A stretch of 41,047 nt of DNA from Akkermansia muciniphila. Its GTDB lineage: Bacteria > Verrucomicrobiota > Verrucomicrobiia > Verrucomicrobiales > Verrucomicrobiaceae. This document shows positions 27,097 through 36,025 of the stretch, one piece after another. Positions within the stretch are counted from its first letter, which is position 1. Each line of letters opens with the position of its first letter. Where the stretch lies: positions 1 through 41,047 of the forward strand of contig CAMCWM010000026.1 in NCBI GenBank assembly GCA_945882215.1. Reading direction: 5' to 3'. A program made the translations under genes and the position numbers. The notes beneath the pieces were generated by a model. The model searched no databases. It had not been told where the DNA came from and saw nothing but the letters and a program-made list of their open reading frames with translations.

Positions 27097-27504
27097 TTAA
27101 ACTTTAAGCAGTTCGATCACTTCGAGCACGCCGTTTTCCTGAACGCGCACCTTGAAGGTGTAACGTTGCCCGCGCTGGATGTTTGTGCCTTGATAATCCG
27201 GCGGCACAAAGACAGGCAGATACGTGCTGCTGGAACCTTCGCTGATCTGTACGCTGAAAAGACGGCCCTCGGTGCTGCGCCACTTGTCCAGCCGGTCGTC
27301 CACGATGCCTTCGATCTTGTAGATGTTGCCGCTGAGCGCGGCGGCGTTTTCCAAAAACTCGTCCGTGCGCAGCTCGGTGATGCCGGTCATCGGATCGGTG
27401 GCGCGATTCATGAGGGCAAAGCCACCGCCGCCGATGACAGCGAGGATGACTATCAATCCCAGCCAGTGGGCGGGGCGGACTCCAGATTGGGCACGGCGAG
27501 GCAT
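27097..27504 (-). CDS. small membrane-anchored protein, possible OB-like fold
   Basis: 135 residues from ATG 27504: a basic N-terminus, one membrane helix (WLGLIVILAVIGGGGFALM) and a soluble beta-rich part (NIYKIEGIVDDRLDKW, LFSVQISEGSSSTYLPVFV, RGQRYTFKVRVQENGVLEV) resembling tRNA_anti-like/OB-fold periplasmic proteins. First gene of the minus-strand operon running to 21108. Function unknown. Confidence 0.75.
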   Translation of the reverse strand: MPRRAQSGVRPAHWLGLIVILAVIGGGGFALMNRATDPMTGITELRTDEFLENAAALSGNIYKIEGIVDDRLDKWRSTEGRLFSVQISEGSSSTYLPVFVPPDYQGTNIQRGQRYTFKVRVQENGVLEVIELLKV

Positions 27505-27585
27505 TGGCGGGTGGGGGGAGAAGGTGAGGGAAATGAGCCGGGGACGGTCAAAAATCGACGACAATTGCTGGCTGTCCAATCCAAG

Positions 27586-27825
27586 ATGCAGCAGCTTGCG
27601 CTTGTGAGCGACTACGACAAAACAAGTATCCGCACTTATCGCGATTCGTTTCAAGGAATCGGCTGCCGCACCGGCTGCATGCTTCATCTGGCGCTCATGG
27701 GCCTTCTCGCCGTGGCGGCGCTGGTGTGGGCCATCAAAAACCGCGCCTGGGAGCTGAGCGTGACGGTTGAGATGCCGGCGGAGAAAAAAGTGGAGGAAGA
27801 GCCGCCCCAAGACGAAAAAAAGTGA
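27586..27825 (+). CDS. small single-pass membrane protein (hypothetical)
   Basis: 79 residues from ATG 27586, or 48 from ATG 27679. A membrane helix (MLHLALMGLLAVAALVWAI) is followed by a charged tail (MPAEKKVEEEPPQDEKK). It fills a gap between divergent and convergent genes with no better frame. No family recognised. Confidence 0.5.
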   Translation: MQQLALVSDYDKTSIRTYRDSFQGIGCRTGCMLHLALMGLLAVAALVWAIKNRAWELSVTVEMPAEKKVEEEPPQDEKK

Positions 27826-27837
27826 GCTCCAGCCTGC

Positions 27838-28434
27838 TCATGGCGCATCCGGGTGGCCTTTGGCGCTGCCGGTGATGCGCACAGGTGTACCAAGCCCTGC
27901 ATGCTCCCAGATGACCCGCTGCGGCTCCGCAGGCGTGCGGATGCAGCCCTTACTGGAAAGCTCGCCCGGCTTGAACTCGCCTTGGTGAATGCCCACGCCG
28001 GGCCAGGTCAGACGCAGCCAGTGCTTCATCTCGTAGCCTTCGTACTCGGTGCCGGGCGGCGGAGGTCCGTGATGCTCCCAGGTGCGCCAGACGACGACCT
28101 CGCGCGTGTCCGGCTTCACGAACTTGCCGTAACGGTTCGAGAACTTCGTCGGCAGCTTCTCCAGCACCATGAATTCACCCGTGGGTGTCGGGTTGCCATG
28201 CCTGCCGGTGGAAATCTGCGTCACCACCACTGGAGCCTTGTCTGCGTTCAACAGGCGCATCTCCTGCCTGCCCAGGTCAATTTCGATCCGCGTTGATCCT
28301 GGCTTCAACGTGTCGACAAGAGTCTCATCGATGTGATAGACAGGCTGTGGTGGCACAGGGGGGAGCGGCTTGCGTTGCAGCAGCGTGCAACTGGACATGA
28401 ACAGGCTCCCGAGGAGCAGAATATGCAGCCACAT
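27838..28434 (-). CDS. L,D-transpeptidase (YkuD) lipoprotein
   Basis: 198 residues with a lipobox (LFMSSC, Cys16). The YkuD domain covers ~48-190: RIEIDLGRQEMRLLN, STGRHGNPTPTGEF, GVGIHQG (His150) and the catalytic SSKGCIRTP (Cys164). It would form 3-3 peptidoglycan crosslinks or attach proteins to peptidoglycan, here from a membrane-anchored position. It is last in the operon starting at 32373, nine bases after the preceding gene. Confidence 0.9.
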   Translation of the reverse strand: MWLHILLLGSLFMSSCTLLQRKPLPPVPPQPVYHIDETLVDTLKPGSTRIEIDLGRQEMRLLNADKAPVVVTQISTGRHGNPTPTGEFMVLEKLPTKFSNRYGKFVKPDTREVVVWRTWEHHGPPPPGTEYEGYEMKHWLRLTWPGVGIHQGEFKPGELSSKGCIRTPAEPQRVIWEHAGLGTPVRITGSAKGHPDAP

Positions 28435-28443
28435 GGATGTGAG

Positions 28444-28767
28444 TTAAAAGCGCGTGGAATTTTCCCGGCCGTCCTTCTTCATCTCATCTTCTTCCTCAAT
28501 GTCGAAAAACTTTCCGGCCACGCCCCAGGCCAGATCGGTGCGCGGCAGGATGCCATCACCGCCGATGTAGTAGCGGCTGAAGATGAAATAATTGTCGCGC
28601 CCCACTCCCGTGCTGGTGCCGGCGGAGAAGATTGCGGCCACTTTCAGGCTGAGGGAACCGGCGATGCCGTGCTTCTGCTGCATGTGGGAGCGGAATTCGG
28701 CCTCGTTGGGGTTGGTCAGGGCGAGGACGACGAGCAACGCGATGAGGAGGAAGATGATGAGTCTCAT
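28444..28767 (-). CDS. small secreted protein (DUF4359-like?)
   Basis: 107 residues from ATG 28767, overlapping the preceding stop by ATGA. A hydrophobic signal/anchor (LIIFLLIALLVVLALTNPN) is followed by a short domain (HMQQKHGIAGSLSLKVAA, GRDNYFIFSRYYIGG) and an acidic-basic tail. The TNPN junction resembles DUF4359 proteins, a weak similarity. Member of the YdbH-like operon. Confidence 0.65.
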   Translation of the reverse strand: MRLIIFLLIALLVVLALTNPNEAEFRSHMQQKHGIAGSLSLKVAAIFSAGTSTGVGRDNYFIFSRYYIGGDGILPRTDLAWGVAGKFFDIEEEDEMKKDGRENSTRF

Positions 28768-29327
28768 GGTGTGGGCTTGGTGGGAGTGGCGGGTGGCGTG
28801 GCTGGGGGAGTCGTCTCTGCTCCGGCGCGTTTCCATTGGAACGAGCCCGGCGCGGCACCGGGAACTTCAATCCACTCCCCGGTGTTGGCCTGTTGCGTGC
28901 GCAGCCGCCACTGCTCGGCCTCGATCTCGTGCAGCGGGCGGTTGGATTCCTTCGCCTTCTGGCGCATGAGCAGCATTCGATCCTCGTTTTCAGCGGTCAC
29001 GGCCTTTTTCATCTGCGGCCCCCAGTCTCCAGCGGGCACCTCGCGGATGATCAGCAGGCCGCGATGATCTTCGCCCACAAGCTGGTTGTTTTTCAGCGTC
29101 TGGATTTCCTCCATGCGGTTGCGCAGGCGTTGCGTGGCCTCGCCAGCGCTTTTGGTGGCCTCCTTGTCCAGCGGCTCGTCACCACGATACTGGTAAATGT
29201 CGAGGCGCATGTTCAGGTTCACCTCCAGCGGTTTCGGCGTGGTGAGCGGGATCGCGGGGAGCTGCTTGCAGGCGGTCACCGCCAGCGCACAGGCTGTAAA
29301 CAGGAGAGAATCAAGGCTCCGCCACAT
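28764..29327 (-). CDS. YnbE-YdbL-like fusion lipoprotein (DUF1318)
   Basis: 187 residues from ATG 29327 with a lipobox (LAVTAC, Cys20). Residues ~28-50 (TPKPLEVNLNMRLDIYQ) match the core of E. coli YnbE (APKEP.TINMNVKIEHE as I recall it). Residues ~75-165 resemble YdbL/DUF1318: LVGEDHRGLLIIRE, VTAENEDRMLLMRQKAKESN, AEQWRLRTQQANTGEWIEV. In E. coli these are two genes after ydbH; here one gene directly follows, and overlaps by 17 bases, a YdbH-like gene. A Pro/Thr tail ends the protein. Predicted outer-membrane partner of the bridge protein. Confidence 0.75.
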   Translation of the reverse strand: MWRSLDSLLFTACALAVTACKQLPAIPLTTPKPLEVNLNMRLDIYQYRGDEPLDKEATKSAGEATQRLRNRMEEIQTLKNNQLVGEDHRGLLIIREVPAGDWGPQMKKAVTAENEDRMLLMRQKAKESNRPLHEIEAEQWRLRTQQANTGEWIEVPGAAPGSFQWKRAGAETTPPATPPATPTKPTP

Positions 29328-32300
29328 CAGCGGCCTCCTGTTTGCGCGGTTCTTCTTTCCAGCGGTGGTCATAGACATTCACTTCGAAATTGCGCGCTCC
29401 GTGGGGGCCGGTGAACCGCAGATGCCCGCGGCCCTCTCGTCCGTAGAAGCGTGCTTTGCTATCGACGCTGTCATACTCAAAGTCACGCAGCGTTTCCAGT
29501 CCGATGCGGGTTATTTGATCGGTGAGGCTGCCGGTCAGCGCCTTTGGCAGGGCGGCGATCATGTCATTGAGCGCCGCGATGCTGAACTTTCCGCGCGAGT
29601 GGTTTTTGAACTCCGCATCCGCCTGATAAAGCTCGTTCCTGTTCCCGGTGGCGATGATTTTTCCCTCCACCACGCCATTGAGCAGAAAATAACGGGGAAA
29701 CATCACCGTCGTCACGGGTCCCAGATCCACTCCCACGCCCGAAACCCAGCCGTCCCAGGTGTAAACATCATCCAGATAGATGTCGAATGCCCCGTTCACA
29801 TAGCCGCTGTAGGCCTCGCCGCCGAACGTGCCATAGATGCCGTGCGCGTCGTAGGTCACGCTCAGGTGCGCCTTTTCGATGTGAAGCTGCTTCCAGCGCA
29901 CCTGCTCCACGGTGAAGGTCTCCGTCAGATTGTTGTTCCGGTCCTTCAGCGGCAGGTTGAAGCGCACCTGGCCCTTCATGCCGCGAAACTCCAGCTTCAG
30001 ATCCGCCAGCATGTAATCATCCGTCGGAATGTCGAACACCGCGTCGAGCTGGCCGCTTTCCAGTTTGGACGTGAAACTGAACGGGAACGGCTTGCTGAAG
30101 CCTTTCAATGGCACGCCCTTCGGTGCCAGCACCAGCCGTCCTTCAGTCACCGCCAGTGTGTCCACATGCCAGCCCGGCGTTGCGGGCTTCGGCGGTCGCG
30201 GCGGTCCGGCAGTGGCGTCTGCCTTCGGCGGTTCGCCCTTCATGATCTTGCGGTAGTTTTCCACATACCAGAACAAATCCTCGCCCACATACAGCAGCGG
30301 CGAGACGATCTCCACGCGGTCGATGCGGCGCTTCAGCAGGCCGTCCAGCGTGTAGTTCACATGAATCATGTCCATCTCCGCCACCGTGCGCAGCGGCTCA
30401 TGCGGGGAGGGAATGCGCAGCCGTGTCAGCACGACGCGCTGCGGCTCCACGTTCTCTGCCAGACCGTCGAGATCGAGCGGCGACTCGTTTGCTCCGAAGG
30501 TCACATCAAAACGCACTGGCGGCAGGCCGGGCGCGATGCTCATCAGCGTCACACCCAGTTTCTGCACATCAATCCGGCCCGCCGTCCAGCGTGCCGCCGC
30601 GGCATCCACTTTTTCTTCCACCACCGCCGCCTGGCCGCTGAACAGCGTCATCAATGCCTCTCCCACCTCAATCTGGCCGCCTGCCAGCTTCAGGCTCTCC
30701 ACCCGCCGCGTGCGCCACATCTCCGGCAGCGCCGCCACCGCCTCCACGTTTTCCAGGCTCAGCACCGGCAGATTGGCACGCGTCGGGATGCGCACCCGCG
30801 CATCTGCGATGCGCAGATGCTGCCTGGCCTGCTCGGTGGCGATCTCAAAGTGAATCGAGGCCTCCATGCGCTCCGCCAGCTTCATTGCCACGTTCACCGC
30901 GCCCTGGTTCACCGCCAGATGGCCAAATTGCAGCCGCTGCCACGGCTTCAGCTCCGGATTGTTCGGCAGTGGCTTCACCGGTTCCTTCACCACCTTGTCA
31001 AACCACGGCCCGTTCTCCGGCGTCAGCTCCAGATGCGGCTCCGCCAGCACCAGCGATTCCACCTGCCACAGCTCACGCAGCTTGTCGGGCACCACCTCCA
31101 GCGCGGCGCTTTCCACCGAGATGAAAGGCCGCGGCTTCAGGTTTGGATCGAGCCGTCCCCAGTACAGCGCCAGCTTCGCCAGCGTCAGCCTCTGTTTCAC
31201 CGCCGAGCGCACGCCATCCGGGGCGATCTCCAGCGCCTCCAGCTTCGTGCTCCAGCCAAATTCTCCCGCCACCGGACTTAGCTCCGTCGGTGACAGCCTC
31301 ACTTGGCCATCCCGCACTTCCAGCTCGTCCACCTGCACCTTCCACGCAGACGCCTGCTTCGATTCGCTCTTTGGCAGCAGCGCAGTTTCCAGCTCACGCG
31401 TCCACTCGATCTCCGGTTTCACCACCAGCCCCTTCTGCACATGCCAGAGGCCGTTCAAATCCTGCGACACCTTCAAATCGACCGCCTCGGCCTTCACCAT
31501 GCCCGCGCCGGTCTGCGGCTGGATTTGCAGGTTCTTCAATCGCACCTCATGCGTGCCGCCGGCGGTCAGTCCGGCGCTCGAAAGCCGCGCATCGCGCCCT
31601 TCCCACTCCACTTGAACTTTGCCTCGCAGCGGCGGCAGCTTGGCGCTCAGCGCCGGGCTGAATTCCTTGAGCCAGTCCAGATCGACGTGGCCGCCGTGCA
31701 GCGAAAGCTTCTTCAGCTCGATGGCGTCCTCGCTCATCACCGATTCGAGATGCACGCTGCCAAACACCGGCTTCCCGTGCCATTCCGCCTGCTTCAAGTC
31801 CGTGACCACCGTTTGAAACGAGGGCGACTTGCTGCCGCCCACCTCCAGCGCCTCCACCTTCTGCGTCACGATCACGCTGAACACCGGCTTCCACCCGGCA
31901 TCGCGCACCACGAACTTCGTCGGCGCCAGATCCACCACCTCCAGACGCCAGCGGCGTGATGAACCTGCTGCCGTGCCTGCTGGTGACAGTGCGGACGGCG
32001 CGGATGGCAGCAACCACGCCAGCGGTATGTCCACCGTGGCTCCTTCCGCCTTCAAGCCGCCCAGATTTCCTGAGCGCAACTGGCTCCAGCTCGGCCGCCA
32101 TTCCAGATGATCCACCGTCGCGACACGTTGCGCGCTGGGCGTGTGCAGCGTGCTCACCTCCCGCACATGCAGCGCCCCGTCCTCCCAGTCCAGTTTCACG
32201 ATCTGCACCCGCACATCACCGCCGAGCCGCAGCAGCACCGCATTCACCAGCAGCACGCGCTCCTTCCAGGCCCAGTAACCCAGCGCGGCGGCCATCACGC

Positions 32301-32373
32301 CGGCGATCAGGCTCAATCGCCACAGCCATCGCCACCAGCGGCGGCGTTTGGGTGGTTGGGAGTCTGGTTTCAC
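29311..32373 (-). CDS. YdbH/AsmA-like intermembrane lipid-transport protein
   Basis: 1,020 residues. One N-terminal membrane helix (WLWRLSLIAGVMAAALGYWA) anchors it in the inner membrane; nearly all the rest is predicted beta-strand in a repeated pattern (VRVQIVKLDWEDGALHVREV, LKLEFRGMKGQVRFNLPLKD) as in AsmA-like bridge proteins. The C-terminal part (GVVEGKIIATGNRNELYQAD, MIAALPKALTGSLTDQ, RGHLRFTGPHGARNFEV) resembles YdbH. These proteins form a groove carrying phospholipids to the outer membrane. The following gene encodes the expected YnbE/YdbL functions. First gene of a four-gene operon, 70 bases after NDH-2. Confidence 0.8.
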   Translation of the reverse strand: MKPDSQPPKRRRWWRWLWRLSLIAGVMAAALGYWAWKERVLLVNAVLLRLGGDVRVQIVKLDWEDGALHVREVSTLHTPSAQRVATVDHLEWRPSWSQLRSGNLGGLKAEGATVDIPLAWLLPSAPSALSPAGTAAGSSRRWRLEVVDLAPTKFVVRDAGWKPVFSVIVTQKVEALEVGGSKSPSFQTVVTDLKQAEWHGKPVFGSVHLESVMSEDAIELKKLSLHGGHVDLDWLKEFSPALSAKLPPLRGKVQVEWEGRDARLSSAGLTAGGTHEVRLKNLQIQPQTGAGMVKAEAVDLKVSQDLNGLWHVQKGLVVKPEIEWTRELETALLPKSESKQASAWKVQVDELEVRDGQVRLSPTELSPVAGEFGWSTKLEALEIAPDGVRSAVKQRLTLAKLALYWGRLDPNLKPRPFISVESAALEVVPDKLRELWQVESLVLAEPHLELTPENGPWFDKVVKEPVKPLPNNPELKPWQRLQFGHLAVNQGAVNVAMKLAERMEASIHFEIATEQARQHLRIADARVRIPTRANLPVLSLENVEAVAALPEMWRTRRVESLKLAGGQIEVGEALMTLFSGQAAVVEEKVDAAAARWTAGRIDVQKLGVTLMSIAPGLPPVRFDVTFGANESPLDLDGLAENVEPQRVVLTRLRIPSPHEPLRTVAEMDMIHVNYTLDGLLKRRIDRVEIVSPLLYVGEDLFWYVENYRKIMKGEPPKADATAGPPRPPKPATPGWHVDTLAVTEGRLVLAPKGVPLKGFSKPFPFSFTSKLESGQLDAVFDIPTDDYMLADLKLEFRGMKGQVRFNLPLKDRNNNLTETFTVEQVRWKQLHIEKAHLSVTYDAHGIYGTFGGEAYSGYVNGAFDIYLDDVYTWDGWVSGVGVDLGPVTTVMFPRYFLLNGVVEGKIIATGNRNELYQADAEFKNHSRGKFSIAALNDMIAALPKALTGSLTDQITRIGLETLRDFEYDSVDSKARFYGREGRGHLRFTGPHGARNFEVNVYDHRWKEEPRKQEAADVAEP

Positions 32374-32443
32374 GAGGTGTTAAGGAAGGCGGGAAAGCAG
32401 GAAATGAAAGGCATGGCTTCCGGCCTTCCTTGTTTGAGTGCCC

Positions 32444-33709
32444 TCATTTTTTGCCAGTGATCAGCCGCGCTCCCTGCGCCCGTGTGAAATACGACCACAC
32501 CCAGATCATGAAGACGGAGAGACGGTTGCGGAAATCCATCAGGAAGATGAGATGCACAAACACCCAGGCCAGCCATGCCAGCAGTCCGCCGAACTTCGCG
32601 AAGTGCATGTCCACCACCGCACGGTTGCGGCCGATCGTCGCCATGCTGCCACGGTCCCAGTAGGCGAAGGGTTTCAGCGGTCGCCCCTCGATCTGCGCCA
32701 GGATGTTGCGTGCCACATGCGCGCCCTGCTGCATCGCCACCGGTGAGACACCGGGCAGCGGCTTGTTGTCCTTGCCGAGGCACAGCGCCGTGTCGCCGAT
32801 GACGTAAATCTGCGGTGCATCCGGCAGTTGCAGCGTCTCGCTGATCTGGATGCGACCCGCACGGTCAAACGTGCCCGGCAGTGCCTTCACCAGCGGCGAC
32901 GCCGCGTTGCCTGCGGCCCAGATCACCGTGCGCGCATGGATGAAGCCGTCTTTCGTGCTCACACCCTCCGCGTTGATGTCCTGCACGCTCACGCCGAGCC
33001 GCACCGTGACCTTCAGATGCAAAAGCTGCTCCTCCGCCTTGCGCGAAAGGTCCGCATCGAACACTGGCAGCACGCGCTCCGCCGCGTCGAGCAAAATGAC
33101 CTTCGCCTCACGCGGATCGATGTGCCGGAAGTCGCGCAGCATCGTCTCGCGGGCGATCTCCGAGATCGCTCCGGCCATTTCGACCCCCGTCGGGCCTGCG
33201 CCGACGATGACGAAGGTCAGCAGCCGCTCACGCTCGACCGGATCACTTTCCGCCTCGGCCTTTTCAAATGCCAGCAGCAGGCGGCGTCGAATGTCGAGTG
33301 CGTCTTCGAGCGTCTTCAGGCCCGGCGCGAACTGCTCCCACTCCGGGTGGCCGAAGTAACCATGTCGCGCCCCCGTGGCGACGACGAGATAATCAAACGG
33401 CACGCTGCGTCCGCCCGCGAGCACGAGCTTCTTCTCCACATCAATGCCGCTCACATCCGCCATCAACACCTCGATGTTCGAATGCTTGTTCAAAATGCTG
33501 CGCACCGGCTGCGCGATGTTCGCAGGCGAGAGACCGGCGGTCGCGACCTGATACAGCAGCGGCTGAAACAGATGATGGTTCTCGCGGTCCAGCACCGTGA
33601 CCTGCACCGGCTGTCCGCCCAGCGCCTTCGCCGCCGCCAGTCCGCCGAATCCAGCGCCGATGATCACCACACGGGGTTGGTTGGAAAAGTCAGTGTTCAT
33701 GGTGGTCAT
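32444..33709 (-). CDS. ndh: type II NADH dehydrogenase (NDH-2)
   Basis: About 421 residues (ATG 33709; ATG 33700 equally possible). FAD-binding VVIIGAGFGGLAAAKALGG, the NHHLFQPLLYQVATAGLSP quinone-site block, NAD-binding FVIVGAGPTGVEMAGAI, AERVLPVFDADLS, and IYVIGDTALC are all present. The C-terminus has hydrophobic segments (LLAWLAWVFVHLIFLM, VFMIWVWSYF) for membrane attachment. It oxidises NADH and reduces quinone without proton pumping. Confidence 0.93.
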   Translation of the reverse strand: MTTMNTDFSNQPRVVIIGAGFGGLAAAKALGGQPVQVTVLDRENHHLFQPLLYQVATAGLSPANIAQPVRSILNKHSNIEVLMADVSGIDVEKKLVLAGGRSVPFDYLVVATGARHGYFGHPEWEQFAPGLKTLEDALDIRRRLLLAFEKAEAESDPVERERLLTFVIVGAGPTGVEMAGAISEIARETMLRDFRHIDPREAKVILLDAAERVLPVFDADLSRKAEEQLLHLKVTVRLGVSVQDINAEGVSTKDGFIHARTVIWAAGNAASPLVKALPGTFDRAGRIQISETLQLPDAPQIYVIGDTALCLGKDNKPLPGVSPVAMQQGAHVARNILAQIEGRPLKPFAYWDRGSMATIGRNRAVVDMHFAKFGGLLAWLAWVFVHLIFLMDFRNRLSVFMIWVWSYFTRAQGARLITGKK

Positions 33710-33762
33710 CGTAACATCATTACGCGGGGTCTTACGCATGAAATGAGCGAATGGTTATGGAG

Positions 33763-33863
33763 GTTAACGCGAATCAAAGCCGAATGGGCCGCGAATAACC
33801 ACGAATAGGGATGTGGAACCGGATTCGCGGCCATTCGCGTGTCATTCTTTTCCATTCGTGTTG
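33763..33863. repeat. CGCGAATnnnCGAATGG dispersed repeat with inverted arms
   Basis: The 310-base gap before the sulfatase contains gttaacgcgaatcaaagccg...ccacgaatagg facing ggattcgcggccattcgcgtg. CGAATGGgCCGCGAAT (33781-33796) pairs with ATTCGCGGCCATTCG (33823-33837). Nothing coding was found; the rest of the gap shows no recognisable feature. Confidence 0.6.
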
Positions 33864-34019
33864 GATTGGAAAGCATTCCGCATGAGTTAATAGCATCGTA
33901 ATCCAGTTGGATGCCGGGCATTCTCCGTGATTTTAGTGCGATAGCCCTGCGATTACGCCGGGAGGACACAACACGGCTGCAATCTCCTCATCAATCGCGA
34001 CGTTGAACGCGCACCTGCC

Positions 34020-35555
34020 ATGATCCGCCTTCTCCTCCTCTCCCTCCTCGGTGCCCTCAGTGTCCACGCCGAACTCGCCGGCAAACGCCCGAACATCATC
34101 TTCCTGCTCACTGACGACCAGGGTTACGGCGACATGAGCTGCCATGGCAATCCGGTGCTCAAGACGCCGAACATGGACCGCCTCAATGCCGAGGGCGTCC
34201 ACTTCGAGGATTTCTGCGTCAGCCCCACCTGCGCGCCCACACGCTCCGCGCTGCTCACCGGCCGTCACGAATTCAAGAACGGCATCACGCACACCATCCT
34301 CGAACGCGAACGTCTCACGCCGAACGCCACCACGCTCGCGCAGGTGCTCAAAACGGCGGGCTACACCACCGGCATCTTCGGCAAATGGCATCTCGGTGAC
34401 GAACCCGACCGCTGGCCCAGCGCTCGTGGTTTTGACGAGATGTTCATCCACGGCGCCGGTGGCATCGGGCAGAGTTATCCCGGTAGTTGCGGCGATGCGC
34501 CCGGCAACAAGTACTTCGACCCCGCCATCCTGCACAACGGCACGTTCGAGAAGACCAAGGGCTACTGCACCGACGTGTTCTTCGCGCAGGCGAAGAAGTG
34601 GATCGAGAGCGTGAAGGGCAAGCAGCCCTTCTACTGCCACATCGCCACCAACGCCCCGCACGGCCCCTACATCGCCCGGCCTGAGGACAAGGCGCTGTAC
34701 GACGGCAAGGTCGAGGGCGATGACGCCGCGAGCTTCTTCGGCATGCTGCACAACATCGACGAAAATCTCGGCATGCTGCTCGCCAAGCTGAAGGAATGGG
34801 GCATCGAGAACGACACGCTCGTCATCTTCATCAACGACAACGGCGGCACCGCCGGGGTGAAGACCTACAACGCCGGACTCCGCGCTTCCAAAGGCTCGCC
34901 ATGGATGGGCGGCATCAAGGCCAGCAGCCTCTGGCGCTGGCCCGGCACGCTGAATCCCGCGCCGGTGAACAAACTGTGTGCCCACATCGACTTCTTCCCG
35001 ACTTTGGCCGAACTCGCCGGTGCCAAACTCACCGACAACGTCAAATCACAAGTCGAAGGCCGCAGCCTCGTGCCGTTGCTGGAAAATCCGAGTGCTGAAT
35101 GGGCAGATCGACAGCTCTTCACCCACGTCGGCCGCTGGCCGAAGGACGCCGACCCGCAGAAATACAAGTTCACCAATTGCAGCGTCCGCACCACCCGCTG
35201 GCATCTCGTCAATGCCAACACCGCCCGCGGCGGTCCCGCTAAAAACAACGCCAAAGGCAAGAAGGCCAACGCCGCGCCCAAAACGCCCGCAGGCACCGCC
35301 TCCAAAGACGCCAACGCCATCGTCCGCGCTGGACCCGAGCCCATGCCCGCCGCCTGGCAGCTCTTCGATCTCACTGCCGACCCCGGCGAACAAACCGACC
35401 TCGCCGCCGCGAACCCCGATGTGGTGAAACAACTCGCCACCGCCTACGACCAGTGGTGGGACAGCGTCCAGCCGCTACTCGTGAACGAAAAAGCCCCGCT
35501 CGCCGCCGAGAACCCCTTCAAGACGCTGTATCAAAAGCAGTTTGGCGGGAAGTGA
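34020..35555 (+). CDS. secreted formylglycine-dependent sulfatase
   Basis: 511 residues with signal peptide MIRLLLLSLLGALSVHA. The metal-binding N-terminus RPNIIFLLTDDQGYGD (Asp32, Asp33) and the active-site motif C71-A-P-T-R75 followed by SALLTGRH mark the S1 sulfatase family; Cys71 needs conversion to formylglycine. FGKWHLG and FINDNGG supply further catalytic residues. It hydrolyses sulfate esters, probably of polysaccharides. A Lys/Ala-rich insertion (~402-435) lies in the C-terminal subdomain. An FGE-domain gene lies 9 kb away. Confidence 0.94.
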   Translation: MIRLLLLSLLGALSVHAELAGKRPNIIFLLTDDQGYGDMSCHGNPVLKTPNMDRLNAEGVHFEDFCVSPTCAPTRSALLTGRHEFKNGITHTILERERLTPNATTLAQVLKTAGYTTGIFGKWHLGDEPDRWPSARGFDEMFIHGAGGIGQSYPGSCGDAPGNKYFDPAILHNGTFEKTKGYCTDVFFAQAKKWIESVKGKQPFYCHIATNAPHGPYIARPEDKALYDGKVEGDDAASFFGMLHNIDENLGMLLAKLKEWGIENDTLVIFINDNGGTAGVKTYNAGLRASKGSPWMGGIKASSLWRWPGTLNPAPVNKLCAHIDFFPTLAELAGAKLTDNVKSQVEGRSLVPLLENPSAEWADRQLFTHVGRWPKDADPQKYKFTNCSVRTTRWHLVNANTARGGPAKNNAKGKKANAAPKTPAGTASKDANAIVRAGPEPMPAAWQLFDLTADPGEQTDLAAANPDVVKQLATAYDQWWDSVQPLLVNEKAPLAAENPFKTLYQKQFGGK

Positions 35556-35697
35556 ATCATTCTTAGATCAGCGCGGCGGCTGGAACTCCGACGCTATTTT
35601 GAACCGTCGATTGGTGCCCATCCGTGCATACAAACCAACATCCGTGAGTGTCTCAGCCCGTACTTCGGCTAATTGAATTGCACTCACCAAAACATCG

Positions 35698-36009
35698 ATG
35701 AATCCTCTTCCGATAGATGTCATACATGCACGTCAGGCGCTTCCCAAGGCACTGCGTGATGCAGCCAGGCACTTACGGGAAAGAGGAAACTTCAAGTTCC
35801 TCAACAATGAGCCGGACATCTTCACTACGAATGAGCTTGCGGCGCTGATTGAGCACTCCGCCGATCGCCTTGCATCGGGCGATAACGTTGACGGCAAACG
35901 GCTCTGGATCATTTTTGCCCCCACATGCGTTTGGGACGATGCCGGTGGAGATTCACGTATTGGCCAAAGCGTGTTCGAGCTGGTTGACCGTCTTTTTCGT
36001 CCCACATGA
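35698..36009 (+). CDS. hypothetical protein (103 aa)
   Basis: Begins MNPLPIDVIHARQALPKALR; helical, charged, with a C-terminal part (KRLWIIFAPTCVWDDAGGD) that looks folded. Codon use is less GC-rich than in surrounding genes. Followed after 16 bases by another unknown gene, so the two may be a unit. No family recognised. Confidence 0.65.
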   Translation: MNPLPIDVIHARQALPKALRDAARHLRERGNFKFLNNEPDIFTTNELAALIEHSADRLASGDNVDGKRLWIIFAPTCVWDDAGGDSRIGQSVFELVDRLFRPT

Positions 36010-36025
36010 CAGCCCGATCACCGAA

